DNA from: Procambarus clarkii
Lineage: Eukaryota > Arthropoda > Malacostraca > Decapoda > Cambaridae
Assembly (NCBI RefSeq): GCF_040958095.1
Contig: NC_091154.1
Span: 43,664,735-43,728,734, forward strand
DNA: 64,000 nucleotides
Reading direction: 5' to 3'
Part shown: in pieces, positions 45,162 to 55,952 of the stretch
How positions within the stretch are numbered: position 1 is the stretch's first letter
Layout: each line of letters begins with the position of its first letter
Notes under the pieces: model-generated
Seen by the model: the letters and a program-made list of their open reading frames with translations, nothing else
Databases searched by the model: none
What the model was told of the DNA's origin: nothing
Program-made: the position numbers and the translations under genes

Positions 45162-46020
45162 CCCCCCAGCAACTACAGCCCTGCCACATATAGTGGGGCC
45201 TATGCTCGACAAGGAACTGAGCCTGGGGCGCATAGCGGGCCCCTTCGAGGTCCCCCCATTTGAGAACTTCAAGTGTTCTCCCATAGCCCTGAGAGAGAAG
45301 TCTATGCCGGGCAAATACAGGCTCCTGCACAACCTCAGCTACCCCTATACCTCCGAGAGCGTGAACGCCAACATCCCGCGGGAGTTGACGACAGTGACCT
45401 ACCAGTCCATCAACGATGCGGTGGCCCTGGTGGTCAGACGCTCGCCGGGGGCGTACTTGGCGAAATGCGACATAGCAGAGGCGTTTCGGATCGTCCCGGT
45501 CAATCCCAGCGACTACCACCTACTCGGCTTCGCCTACGGAGGGCGGTACTACTACGAGAAAATGCTCAGCATGGGGGCGGCACCCTCCTGCAGGATCTTC
45601 GAGACGTTCTTCGACGCCCTGCAATGGATCCTCGCAGAGAAGTTCGGCGTGCGGGATGCCGTGAAGGTGCTGGACGACTTCCTCTTCGTGAGTTCTACCT
45701 ACAACGCGTGCTTGCGGAGCCTACGGGTGTTCACTGCCCTCTGTGAGCACCTAGGCGTTCCCCTGGCCCCCCACAAGACTGAGGGGCCCCCGCCCCTGCC
45801 TCACCTTCCTTGGACTTGAAATCGACACCCGACATATGGAGACAAGGCTGCCGGACGACAAGAGGACGAAGTACCTGGCCGCAGTGGAAGATGCTCTGCG
45901 GGCCGAGAGCCTTCCCCTGCGGGACCTGCAGGGGATTATCGGAAAACTGCAATTCGCCACGTCAGTCATACCGGGGGGACGGGCCTTCCTCTGACGACTT
46001 CACCCGCTCACACGAGGTGT
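45100..46020 (+). pseudogene. DIRS-like reverse transcriptase
   Basis: Frame 45055-45819: SPIALREKSMPGKYRLLHNL, the motif A region LAKCDIAEAFRIVPVNPSD, MGAAPSCRIFETFFDAL, catalytic VLDDFLFVS (about 45667-45693). A shift near 45800 leads to CLTFLGLEIDTRHMETRLPD, LRDLQGIIGKLQFA and GGRAFL, then a TGA at 45992-45994. LDD active sites with this motif context are those of DIRS/Ngaro-type elements, not LINEs or PLEs. Both catalytic aspartates are present. Confidence 0.78.
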
Positions 46021-46504
46021 ACAGCGTCCCTCACGCCTCTGCCTGCTGGACGCGGAGGCGAAGCTCGACTTGCGAGCCTGGCACACTTTCCTCAGTGCAT
46101 TCAATGGAATAACGGTTTTCCCGCCAGACGGTGGATGGGGGAGTGCCACGGCCCTAGCGATGAGTGCCGACGCCTCATTCAAGGGTTACGGACACACACT
46201 CGGAGCGGCCTGGTTCAGGGGTACCTGGCCTATGGACTGGAGCCGGCTCAACATTGCGCTCCTCGAACTTTACCCGTTCTACATGGGGATATCCATCTTT
46301 GCAACAGTGTTAGCAAACAAGAGGCTTGTGTGTAGGTCCGACAACGCTGCTGTGGTAAACGTGCTGCAATCTCTGTCCGCCAGGTGCCCCCTCCTCATGC
46401 AATTGGTCCGGCCACTGGCAATCCTCCTCCTCACCCATAATATTACGCTTCTTCCATCACACCTCCCGGGCAAGTTAAACGGGGTTTATGACGCTCTTTC
46501 CTAA
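46020..46504 (+). pseudogene. DIRS-like RNase H domain
   Basis: Frame 46070-46504: ALAMSADASFKGYGHTLGAA (first Asp), IALLELYPFYMGI (Glu), VCRSDNAAVVNVLQSLSARC (second Asp), LPSHLPGKLNGVYDALS and a stop. After the stop, PSFLRDAGLAGKPTAIPQH continues in frame to about 46607, so the TAA at 46502-46504 may be a lesion. Standard DIRS order places RNase H directly after RT. Confidence 0.75.
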
Positions 46505-46609
46505 TCGCAGGTACTGCCGCCCTCGTTCCTGCGAGACGCAGGACTCGCCGGGAAGCCAACTGCAATCCCGCAGCACCTCCTGCCCTGCAACTTCACCCTG
46601 AATCTGTAA

Positions 46610-47176
46610 GGACACTGCTCGACTCCCATTCCATTACCTAGATAAGTTACTTCTGCGGCCAGCAAGCACCTCGCCCTTCGGAGGGTGGGGGACCGGCTTC
46701 GCTGGCCTGCGGAGTGGGGGTGCTGCGCCGGATCCCCAAGTCTATAGGGCTGCCCGCAGCTACTTCCATATGTCAAGTGCTCTCTTGTAGTGCAAGTTGG
46801 GGGTTGCAGACTTTACATGTAAACTAGGCACTAGCATATCATTACCCCTGGAAATTCTTATCTATTCTTTTATATGCCCTCTGTGTATACAGAATATATT
46901 TTATACATACTGTACTGGCTGTGCCACTCAATTACCTCTGGCATTGTTTTTAATTATAGTATTAAGCTGTTTGCGAGTACTGCAACTTTGCTTCGGCTAG
47001 CCGGCACTAGGCACGGTTAGTGTCCTACGACTCATTCCCTTAGTTGCAGCATGCAGTACTGGCATTCTACTCAGTCATGTTACACGACATCTTTTATTGT
47101 GGTACAGCAGTTGCTCTGTAAACATTACTTAATAAATTAAGGTCCCCCCACTCCTGGCTTGTTTTTCTCCCCGATC
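46610..47176 (+). other. 3' non-coding region of the DIRS-like element
   Basis: No recombinase frame is visible. AT-rich with 'aataaatt' near 47131 and a C-rich end ('ggtccccccactcctggc'). Ends at the AGAAA duplication. Confidence 0.5.
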
Positions 47177-47368
47177 AGAAAAGAAGTGAATTACTATAGA
47201 ATGTATTACACATATTTATACAATTTGCACAACGTTTCGAACCTCCATGGTTCATACTCAAGTGAAAAGAATTTTCAGGACTGGTTGATTTTATACCCGC
47301 ACTGGGTCAGGTGATAAGACAATAAAGGTGAAAACATGGGGGGATACATAAGGGATAAATGGGGGGTG

Positions 47369-47445
47369 AAACATAAGAACATAAGAATAGAGGTAACTGC
47401 GGAAGGCCTATTGGCCCATACGAGGCAGCTCCTATCTACATACAA
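47369..47445 (+). mobile_element. Short dispersed repeat (SINE-like)
   Basis: Contains 'acataagaacataagaatag' and 'ggcctattggcccatacgag'. The complement of the same sequence is at 28838-28905. It lies in the PLE2 3' UTR. Confidence 0.55.
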
Positions 47446-47448
47446 AGA

Positions 47449-48435
47449 TTAATCAAGTGTAATTGGCCTGTTATGATGAACAGTGTCTTCTGTGTTGGCA
47501 TCGTTATGTTCTGGTCTTGTCCTTACTCTCATGGTGGGTAGAGTAAATAGTTCCGTGATTTGGATGTTCATGGTAGGTTGTTCTATTCTTATGTGAATTG
47601 CTTCAAGAATTTGTAATCTTCTTGCATCTTGGGTTTTGTCTATTATACGGGTATTTTTGTTTAACATATCTCTTGTTAGGGTGATGTCATGGGCTTGTCT
47701 CATGTGATTCCTGGGGGCACCGGATTGAAGATGGCATGTCAAACGCCTCGTCAGCTTGGTCGATGTCATACCTATGTACATAGATTGAAGGTTACATCCT
47801 TTGTGGGGGCAAGTGTACATGTATACAACGCTTGACTGCTGTAGAGGGTTCTCCATCGGCTTCGGGCTGTTTTTGATAAAGAGTTCGAAAGTCGTCTTGG
47901 TTTTGTAGAATATTATCAGGTTTATGTTTTGGTTAGGAGTAATGCTATTTACTCCTTTACGGATTATTTCTTTCATTATTCTTTCCGCTTTTATATGTTC
48001 ACTGTGCATGGTTGATTTGTAATATAATTTTATTGGAGGTATTGTGGTTTCTGTTCTAGGTTCAGGATTATACCAACGGTCCAAGTGTCTTCTTATAGCA
48101 GCGTTTATTTCCGCGTTGCAATATCCGTTGTTCACCAATACCTGAGTTACTCTTTCAAACTCTCTACTCACGTTGCTCCATTCAGAGCAGTTGGTAAGCG
48201 CTCGACGAATATAAGCATTGAGAACACTGGCTTTGTATCTTTGGGGGCACTCACTTCTACCGTTCAGGCATAAGCCTATGTTGGTGGGCTTAGTATATAC
48301 GTTGGTGCTTAAAGAGGTTCCTGTTTTTGTTAATAGTACATCCAAGAATGGCAGACTGTTATTTTCACTATTTTCACGTGTATGTCGGAGTACTGACTCT
48401 CTCTCTAGATGACTTTTTAGATCAAAAAGCCATCT
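47449..48435 (-). pseudogene. PLE2 RT end and GIY-YIG endonuclease
   Basis: The minus-strand frame is open over about 330 codons: ENNSLPFLDVLLTKTGT, VYTKPTNIGLCLNG, RYKASVLNAYIRRAL (end of RT), then KLYYKSTMHSEHIKAERIMK, VVYMYTCPHKGCNL with the Cys pair, SMYIGMTSTKLTRRL (YIG and Arg), GAPRNHMRQAH (His), LEAIHIRIEQPTMN (Glu). The first ~25 residues, up to about 48420, are encoded by the short tandem repeat and are not PLE. The endonuclease looks intact; the RT palm is missing. Confidence 0.82.
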
Positions 48436-48591
48436 GCAAAGCCATCTACAAAGCCATCGCAAAGCCATCGTTGTACAAAAACCATCTGCAATTTGCACAA
48501 CGCTGCATTTGCAGCGTTGTGCAAATTGTATAAATAAGTGTAATACATTCTATAGTAATTCACTTCTTTTCTTCACCTTGAAAGTACGAAA
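48421..48591 (+). repeat. Short tandem repeat, 18-bp hairpin and inverted PLE2 leader
   Basis: AAAGCCATC-type repeats (48427-48475). Then a perfect 18-bp inverted repeat, 48489-48506 with 48511-48528 (4-nt loop). Then a plus-strand PLE2 leader (48516-48591) whose complement is at 47177-47240. The PLE2 body (minus) and this leader (plus) are therefore arranged head to head. Confidence 0.75.
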
Positions 48592-48710
48592 ATGAGTTTT
48601 GGAGAACTCCTATTCCAATTAAGCCCTGATGCTAAGAAAATAGTTAGAGGGATAGAAGCCCTAAATCAGAAGATAGTAAATACAGAATATGCGGTCATAT
48701 TCAATGAGGT

Positions 48711-48712
<2 letters not shown>
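48592..48712 (+). pseudogene. PLE2 head fragment
   Basis: MSFGELLFQLSPDAKKIVRG then EYAVIFNEV, cut by TA repeats at 48713. Confidence 0.7.

Positions 48713-48797
<85 letters not shown>
48713..48797. repeat. (TA)n microsatellite
   Basis: About 85 bp of TA between a PLE2 head and a SINE. Confidence 0.95.
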
Positions 48798-48800
<3 letters not shown>

Positions 48801-49092
48801 AACAAGCCTGAATGGTCCCCAGGACAATATGCAACTGAAAACTCACACCCCAGAAGTGACTCGAACCCATACTCCCAGGAGCCACGCAACTGGTATGTAC
48901 AAGACGCCTTAATCCACTTGACAATCACGACCGGACAAAATGAGGTGATAGCCGAGGCTATTTGAACCACCCCACCGCCGGCACTCGGATAGTAATCTTG
49001 GGCATAGCATTTTACCAAATCACCTCATTCTTTGGGGCACACGTGAGGAACACAAATGCGAACAAGCCTGAATGGTCCCCAGGACAATATGC
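48798..49092 (-). mobile_element. tRNA-derived SINE copy
   Basis: Same family as 32972-33489 (B box complement 'gactcgaaccc' near 48858-48868). A second unit begins at 49057 and runs into the palindrome below. Confidence 0.75.
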
Positions 49093-49403
<311 letters not shown>

Positions 49404-49418
49404 ATGTCTCATTGAATT

Positions 49419-50297
49419 CTGCTATTGAGTTCAATAGGTTCTTCTCCTCCATTGGGTCATCCCTTGCAAATGATATTCCATCTTCCAGTACTGACGTTAA
49501 GGACTATCTCACAGGTAACTATCCACAGTCTCTGTACCTAAAGCCTATTAATTCCACTGACGTCAATGAGATAATCCTTTCCCTTAAAACCAAGTCTAGT
49601 GCCCTTGAGGAGATACCAACTTTAATTTACAAAAAAGCCTCCAGATCTTTAGCCCCTGCTATTGCATTGCTCTTCAACAAGTCACTTGAACTCCAAACCT
49701 TACCAGATATTCTAAAAAAAAAGCGAGAGTAACGCCTGTCCACAAATGTGGTGATCCCACAGATGTTAACAACTACAGACCTATATCAATCCTCCCAAAC
49801 TTGTCAAAAATTTTTGAAAAACTAATCTATAAGCAGCTTTACTCTTATGTAGCCAAACACAATATACTTAGCCCTTGCCAATATGGCTTCAGACCCAAAA
49901 AAGCACTAACGATGCACTTATTAGTATGCTTAACTCGATTCATACAGCTCCTAATAAAAATGAGTTCCCTGTTGGGTTATTTGGTGACCTGCATAAAGCT
50001 TTTGACACTGTCAACCAACAAAACCTTCTTCTTAAACTACATCATTATGGAGTCAGAGGACACTCCCTGCAATACCTCAAATCCTACCTTACTGACAGGC
50101 TCCAGTATGTTTCTGTGAATAATTCAGTTTCTCCCACCCTACCCATCAACATTGGTGTTCCTCAGGGCAGCATACTTGGCCCTCTCCTCTTTCTCATCTA
50201 CATTAATGACCTTCCAAATGCCTCCCAACACCTCAAACCAATTCTATTTGCTGACGACACAACCTTCATTTACTCCAGCCTGACCCCCTTGCTCTAA
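49419..50297 (+). pseudogene. LINE-B copy 2 RT domain
   Basis: Segments 49419-49732 ([19 protein letters not shown]) and 49801-50297 (CQYGFRPKK..., [47 protein letters not shown]). A run of nine A at about 49717-49725 breaks the frame before NYRPIS. Losses near 49900 and 50280 break it again. Motif A reads FGDLHKAFD where copy 1 has FVDLRKAFD; the Asp is kept. Confidence 0.8.
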
Positions 50298-51065
50298 ATG
50301 CCACATTAAATACTGAGCTAAATAAAGTCCATCTTTGGCTTACTGCCAACAAACTCACCCTTAACATTGACAAAACTTTCTATATTCTGTTTGGCAATAA
50401 ATCCTCTAATCAAATAAATCTCAAAATAAACAATACCCAAATTTGTAACAAATTAGATGGCAAATTCCTTGGCATTCTAATTGACCACAAGCTGAATTTC
50501 CAGGGCCACATTCTAAATATATCAAAAAAAGTTTAAAAAACTGTTGGCATTCTTTCTAAGATCAGATATTATGTTCCCCGCCCTGCCCTGGTGACTCTCT
50601 ATTACTCCCTCGTCTATCCATATCTCAACTATGGTATTTGTGCTTGGGGTTCTTCTACCCAAAATCATTTACGTCCTCTAATTACTCAACACAAAGCTGC
50701 TATTAGGACAATATCCAACTCTGGCCCCAGACATCACTTGGTACCCCTACTCAAATCTCTGAATATGTTAGACATTAAGTCACTGCACATTCTCTCATGT
50801 GTATTATACATATATAAAACGCTGAACTGTAATGCCAATCCTGACCTCAAAAGCTTCATAGAAGGTTGTAACAGAACCCATGAGCACCACACCAGAAATA
50901 AATACAGTTTTGATATTCCTAGAGTACGACTTAATCAAACTAGAAATGCTCTACAAATCAAGGGACCCAGATTGTGGAATGACCTTCCCAACCATGTTAA
51001 AGACTGTACCTCTCTCAAAAAAGTTTAAGATAAAAACGAAGCTATACCTAATAAATTCCCTGTAA
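50298..51065 (+). pseudogene. LINE-B copy 2 C-terminal region
   Basis: Continues NKLTLNIDKTFYILFGNKS to a TAA at 50534-50536 (shared with copy 1), then 50591-51028 with TLYYSLVYPYLNYGICAWGS and HHTRNKYSFDIPRVRL, and a shift near 51020 at a run of A. Confidence 0.78.
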
Positions 51066-51344
51066 CCTACCTTACCCCTCTAATGTCATCCAATGTCTGT
51101 TTTTTTTAAAGAGCGCTGTTTGTCGACAGAATTGTATTTGTGCTGCTTTTTCAGCTATGTTTTCATTTTACTCTTTATGCTCAATTAGTATTTAGCTTTA
51201 GTCATTTAAGTTTTTTATGCCCGAAACGCTTTGCGTAATAGTGGCTTTAGGCATTGTATGTACTAGCCCTATCTATAAATCCATCACTCTTTGTAAAATC
51301 ACTTTTATGTATGTACCTTACCTAAATAAACATTTTTATTTTTT

Positions 51345-51465
51345 TTTTATTTTTGAATATGACAGCATATTCTGTATTAACTATCTTCTGGTTTAGGGTT
51401 TCTATCCCTCTAACTATTATATGTTTGCATCAGGGTTTAGTTGAAAGAGGAGTTGCAAGAGGAGC
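51345..51465 (-). pseudogene. PLE2-type head relic
   Basis: The minus strand resembles the PLE2 head ('ttcaactaaaccctgatgc', 'agagggatagaaaccctaaa', 'gcatattca' blocks), diverged and truncated on both sides. Confidence 0.55.
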
Positions 51466-51486
51466 CACATATCTATGGTTCATTCA

Positions 51487-51850
51487 ATAAAATCCGCAGA
51501 CTTCTAGAAGTTACTACTGCTCGGCTTAGACTCGGTTACAAGTATCTCTGGGAATTCTCATTATCTGCTGATCATCTGATGTAGACCTAACCAAATGTAA
51601 ACTGTGTCAACAAAATTATTCGCACACCCTCCGTCACTATGTGATGGAGTGCGAAAAGATACGTGAATTTAGAGACAATTCTATAACCAATGTTCCAGCG
51701 ATGTGTAAATATTTCATTCAAAATGATCTGCTACCAGAAATCTTAGCAAAATGTCCCCAGTTTGCTAACCGTAGGTAGTAACTAAGTGATTGTAACCTAT
51801 TCACCGCTGCCCACTGGATGAGGGGCGGTGTGCAGGACCAATTCAATTTC
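51487..51850 (+). pseudogene. I-like LINE C-terminal Zn motif and start of 3' UTR
   Basis: Frame KIRRLLEVTTARLRLGYKYL then, after a shift near 51578, KCKLCQQNYSHTLRHYVMEC, a CX2C...HX4C motif equivalent to LINE-D at 26447-26620, ending at a stop 51776-51778. The following 'gtaacctattcaccgctgcc' is the start of the LINE-D type 3' UTR found at 7390-7455. Confidence 0.7.
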
Positions 51851-51855
51851 TCAAT

Positions 51856-51985
51856 TTCTTTCTTTATTATGCACCCCATACCCATCCTGTGGGCGGTGGT
51901 GTAAAGGATTACAGAAGCACATAATCAGTTCAGGAACTGAACCCTCTAGTTCGTTTAGCTAAGCAAATAACAGTTTGGTCTGGAC
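51856..51985 (-). mobile_element. LINE-D type 3' terminus
   Basis: Complement of the 3' UTR end at 59035-59155 ('ttattatgcaccccatacc', 'cacataatcagttcagg'). It directly precedes PLE1 copy 3. Confidence 0.65.
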
Positions 51986-51990
51986 ACGTT

Positions 51991-53382
51991 ATGTCCAGAC
52001 AAAGTGAGATGGCCCGGAAAGTGGAGTTGGAAATCCTGTTAGACGACATATTCGACCTCGAGACACAAAAGAAGGTTACCACCAAGGACACCTCACAAAC
52101 AGAACTTATCGCAGAAGGAGGAAAGAATCAAGGCAACTACAGAAGCACCATACTGTCCCCCGAGCTCAAAGCGGCAGCTAAGAACCTTCGTGAGAACAAG
52201 GAAATAGTCGTCAGGAGAGGTGACAAGTCGCCAATATATGTCATTCTTAAAAAAGATGAATATCTGGCGAAAATGAACCTCATACTCTCTGACCAAACTA
52301 AATTCCAAAGGATAACAAAGGACACTACAGCCGAATTGAAAGCAAAGGTCAACAAATTGATCGAAACTGTGAACGCCAAGAAATCCGGACTCCACCTGCC
52401 AAAGATTATTTGGGAATACAAACCTGGATATGTGTATGGAAATGTCAAGACACACAAGCCTGGAAACCCACTTCAGCCAATCATCAGCCAGAGACCCACA
52501 GCTACGTACAGACTGGTGAAGTGACTCAACGGCTTGCTGACTCCTTATGTCCCTTGCGCCTTCAGCCTGAAGTCTCCAAAGGAATTTGTTGACTTACTGT
52601 GGGGAACACAGGCCACAGGGATAAGAGCCTCGTTGGACATAGAATCACTGTTTACCAACGTACCTGTGGATGAAACAATCGGGATGATAGCGGACAGAGT
52701 GTATCGTGATCCGGCCTGTACTCCTCTTGACATACCAGAAAACATTCTAAGGAAACTACTCCAAGCTTGTACTAAAGAGGCACCCTTCTTGAGCCCGGAT
52801 GGGCACATGTATAAGCAAGTAGATGGGGTCGCCATGGGTTCTCCCCTAGGTGTCCTGTTTGCGAACTTCTACATGGGTACCATCGAACAAAAGGTCTTAG
52901 TTGACATGAACTTGAAACTGGCTATATACTGCAGGTATGTTGACAACATTTTTACACAGGTACCTGATGTCAGACATCTGCAGGAGCTGAAGGAGGCATT
53001 TGAGCTTAATTCTGTGTTGCGTTTCACTTACGAGATGGAAAAGGATGGGAAGCTGCCCTTTCTAGATGTAACAGTCATGGAAAGGAGCGGAGGTTTCCAC
53101 ACTGCAGTCTACACTAAGCAAACAAACATAGGAATGTGCCTCAATGCCAACAGTGACTGCCCAGACAGGTACAAGAGGAGTGTTGTTAATGCTTATGTCG
53201 ACCGTGCTCTCAGCCACAGCTCAGGATGGAAGCAAGTCGATAAAGAACTCTGTAGGGTAAGGCAGGTCCTAGTCAACAACGGCTTCTCCACTGGTTTCGT
53301 TGAAGACATCATAAGAAGGAAGGTGAAACGCCATGTAACCTCTGAAGAGACAACTAATACAACACCTGTGCCCCCCTATTAG
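51991..53382 (+). pseudogene. PLE1 copy 3 reverse transcriptase
   Basis: Frames 51991-52524 and 52534-53382 share one reading frame, separated by a TGA at 52522-52524 that replaces an Arg codon of copy 1. The catalytic site reads CRYVDNIF instead of YVDD (about 52930-52953), an Asp to Asn change that should abolish polymerisation. A shift near 53380 separates it from the endonuclease. Confidence 0.85.
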
Positions 53383-53929
53383 ACTATTTTACAGGAACTT
53401 CTTTTCCACAGCTCATAAAACGGAGGAAAGGGTCTTGAAAGATATTGTTAATAGAAACGTTATCCCCACAGACAAAAATCAGAAGATACAATTGACGATT
53501 TACTATAAAACCAAGAAAACTGCCAACCTACTCATGAGAAACTCTCCAGACACAAAGCAGAACGCTTTGAAAGAGACCAATGTCGTCTATGCCTTCAAAT
53601 GCCCATTTGGGGACTGTAAGCCTCAAAGAACTCAGTATATAGGCAAGACAACAACATCTCTTTCCAGGTGATTAACGATGCACAAGCAACAGGGCTCTAT
53701 TAAGGAACATATAATCTCTTCCCACAGCCAGACCATCACCAGAGAAGTATTAACAAAAAACACGGAAATCATCGATAGATACAGCGATAGCAGGCGGCTT
53801 GATATCTGCGAGGCCTTACACATTAAGAAGTCAACACCAGCAATCAACAGCCAATTAATGCACAACTATATTCTACCCACTTCAAAACTCCGCACCAATA
53901 TAGAAGCGTCAAGAAATATGGGCCAATAG
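53383..53929 (+). pseudogene. PLE1 copy 3 GIY-YIG endonuclease domain
   Basis: RLFYRNFFSTAHKTEER, KCPFGDCKP, QYIGKTTTSLSR, then TGA at 53669-53671 where copies 1 and 2 have an Arg codon, then MHKQQGSIKEHIISS and CEALHIKKSTPAIN to the stop at 53927-53929. Confidence 0.83.
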
Positions 53930-54220
53930 GCCCTTTGCATTTACTTCCATTCTTCCCCTTTAACTTTACCCAATATTACCCAATATTTCGTGTTCTATCT
54001 TGTGTTGAAAGTTTGTTTTCACCTCATCCAAAACTGTTGTAACATATCACCTCGCCCAAATACAGGTATATAAAATGAAAGGCCATTTGAATTATAGCAT
54101 AGTAAGAAATCTGTTTTAGTGTTTGCAGGTTATAGTTATGTGTGTGTGTAAACTAAAGTCTTTGAAAATGTAATAAGTTATTATGAAACGTGTTCAAGTG
54201 TCGCGTCAGACTAGAAATAA

Positions 54221-54373
54221 AAATGAATTTTGGAGAATTGATTTTTCAATTACCATCGACAGTGAAAAGAACCATAAGAAATATTGAGAAAATTCGTGTT
54301 AGAATTATTAATCTTACTTTTTCGGTCATATTTAATAATATATGTCTACAGGAAAGACTGACACCAAAATATA

Positions 54374-54375
<2 letters not shown>
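54221..54375 (+). pseudogene. PLE1 head fragment
   Basis: [48 protein letters not shown], then TA repeats. The junction is identical to that at 32868. Confidence 0.7.
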
Positions 54376-54455
<80 letters not shown>

Positions 54456-54472
54456 TATATATATGTATATAT
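54376..54472. repeat. (TA)n microsatellite
   Basis: TA repeats with two interruptions near 54451 and 54465. Confidence 0.93.
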
Positions 54473-54517
54473 CCTTTATTGTGTATTTAAAGGTTACAAA
54501 ACATACAAGACAAATGC

Positions 54518-55252
54518 CTAAAAGTTATGGATCTCTTGAAGCTCCTCCGCTTCTGGACAGGAACCGAGGACGCAGCAAGCATTTCCCCTCTGGATCGCCA
54601 CACTGAGACGCTGAAACAAAAAACTGGAAGCCCTTGGGTCTCTGGTGGCGTCAATGAGCTTGGAACCCAATTCCTTGAGAAATCCCAAGGCACTCTTGCC
54701 CCATGGGCCATGCGTCTCAGACGCTATGGGAACAAAGAGGTATTGACCTTCCAGTCGCCTGTACTTGAGTGATTTTGCTGTTTCCCTGTGGTTGGCCGCC
54801 CCACCTGCTTGATCAGCTCCGAAGTGTACATAGGTGTCAGCCAGGGTGGATACACATGTGTAGTCCCACACCAACTGTCTACCCTCCTTCCATGAGTATA
54901 TGGTGATGCCATCAGGGCGAAGTGCAGGGAAATCCGGGTTTTGGACCCCTAGGATGCGAGGTTCTCTCTCCGCTGGGCACCCAGCTGAGACGAGGCTTCT
55001 CTTGATGATGTCATTGACCTCGCTGTGTCTTGCATGCCAGCCCTTTGTGCTTCCGCAATGCAACCCATGCAGTCCGTATTGGTCTGCTTCCACCCTGTTG
55101 CAAATACACTTGTATTCAGTGTGAATTGGGGCACCAAGGCGGAGGGCCACTGCTACACGAAGGGATTCTGGATCTAGGCGCGTGCCCATTGCTGACATGG
55201 GTACTGCCAGGAGGAAGTCTCCTGCATGGGGGGCACGCACTGCTCTGAGGCT
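54518..55252 (-). pseudogene. Orphan C-terminal Zn and RLE-like domain of a LINE
   Basis: The minus-strand frame of 240 codons is open from the left junction with no credible ATG. It reads LLAVPMSAMGTRLDPESLRV, ALRLGAPI, a Zn motif CICNRVEADQYGLHGLHC, RHSEVNDIIKRSLVSAGCPA, LRPDGITIYSWKEGRQLVWD, YTCVSTLADTYVHFGAD, FVPIASETHGPWGKSA, LFQRLSVAIQRGNACCVLG. A Zn motif, then RHxxxND, then RPD...D is the layout of restriction-enzyme-like endonuclease tails in R2/R4/NeSL-type LINEs. That assignment is inference from layout. No RT is attached and the frame is uninterrupted. Confidence 0.62.
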
Positions 55253-55526
55253 TCACTATTATTACTATTTGATCTATTGTGTTTTTGCATTTATCTTTGT
55301 TATTTAAATTGCACTATTCATTGCCACGGGACTTGTCTTTATTTTCATTTATGTTTAAAGTAAATATTAAAGTTTCAATGTTCATACTTTGTGTTTTACG
55401 TGTTCCTCCCTCTCACTTACCACAGACAACAGGCAAGCAGTCTATCTTTTTTTCGTAAGTGTGACCAGGCATTGACACCTGCCATTGGAGGACTGCCGAA
55501 CATCTACACTCCAACACTTTCCCATC

Positions 55527-55529
<3 letters not shown>
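55253..55529. other. No gene seen
   Basis: AT-rich sequence between the orphan domain and TA repeats. Confidence 0.4.

Positions 55530-55616
<87 letters not shown>
55530..55616. repeat. (TA)n microsatellite
   Basis: About 86 bp of TA. Confidence 0.95.
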
Positions 55617-55619
<3 letters not shown>

Positions 55620-55657
55620 GTGTGTATATCACGAAAATAAACACGTGATTAAGAATG

Positions 55658-55810
55658 TGACAATGTCAGACCACGGAGGAAAAATGAAACAGGAAATTTC
55701 CTTAAGTACTTTCGTATATTAAATAGGGACCTTCTGAAGATGTATTTAATATACGAAAGTACTTAAGGAAATTTCCTGTTTCATTTTTCCTCCGTGGTCT
55801 GACATTGTCA
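55658..55810. mobile_element. Palindromic MITE
   Basis: 68-bp arms (55658-55725 and 55743-55810), perfect as far as read, with a 17-nt loop. Flanked by TA repeats. A diverged relative is at 59228-59391 ('cctgtttcatttttcc' compared with 'cctgtttgatttttcc'). Confidence 0.85.
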
Positions 55811-55926
<116 letters not shown>

Positions 55927-55952
55927 ACGTATGTATATGTACATGTATGCAT

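Larger units (their letters stand above)
39884..47176 (+). mobile_element. DIRS-like retroelement, 7.3 kb
   Basis: The borders come from the PLE2 leader: AGAAA at 39879-39883 and 47177-47181 flank the block, and the homologous leader at 48560-48580 is continuous with one copy. The content is GC-rich at both ends: non-coding and tandem repeats (39884-41062), a T-rich tract (41100-43690), a gag-like ORF with a CCCH finger, RT and RNase H of DIRS type (to 46504), and a 3' region with AATAAA near 47130. No tyrosine recombinase or methyltransferase frame is recognised. A perfect 18-bp palindrome lies at 39892-39909. Confidence 0.75.
47177..48440 (-). mobile_element. PLE2 body and 3' terminal repeat
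   Basis: Minus strand: RT end and GIY-YIG frame (47449-48435), a 3' UTR holding a short plus-strand repeat (47369-47440), then terminal-repeat sequence (47177-47290, with 'ggttcgaaacgttgtgca') that was cut by the DIRS-like insertion. 5'-truncated near 48440, where AAAGCCATC-type short repeats begin. Confidence 0.8.
49419..51340 (+). mobile_element. LINE-B copy 2
   Basis: 5'-truncated at the linker before RT ('gctattgagttcaatagg', as 12421 in copy 1) and complete to a T-rich tail near 51340. The 3' UTR motif GCCCGAAACGCT lies at 51219-51230. Copy 1 and copy 2 are highly similar throughout. Confidence 0.85.
51988..54375 (+). mobile_element. PLE1 copy 3
   Basis: Same extent as copy 1: begins at the same nucleotide block ('gttatgtccagac'), covers RT, GIY-YIG, 3' region and head (ATG at 54221), and ends in TA repeats at 54376. 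It has two TGA stops and an RT active-site change, so it is dead. Confidence 0.87.

Noticed and set aside
47225..47290. Second hammerhead ribozyme in the PLE2 terminal repeat (hairpin GAACC/GGTTC next to GAAAC)
   Set aside because: A stem and a GAAA box are there, but I could not find a credible CUGANGA box, stem III or cleavage triplet.
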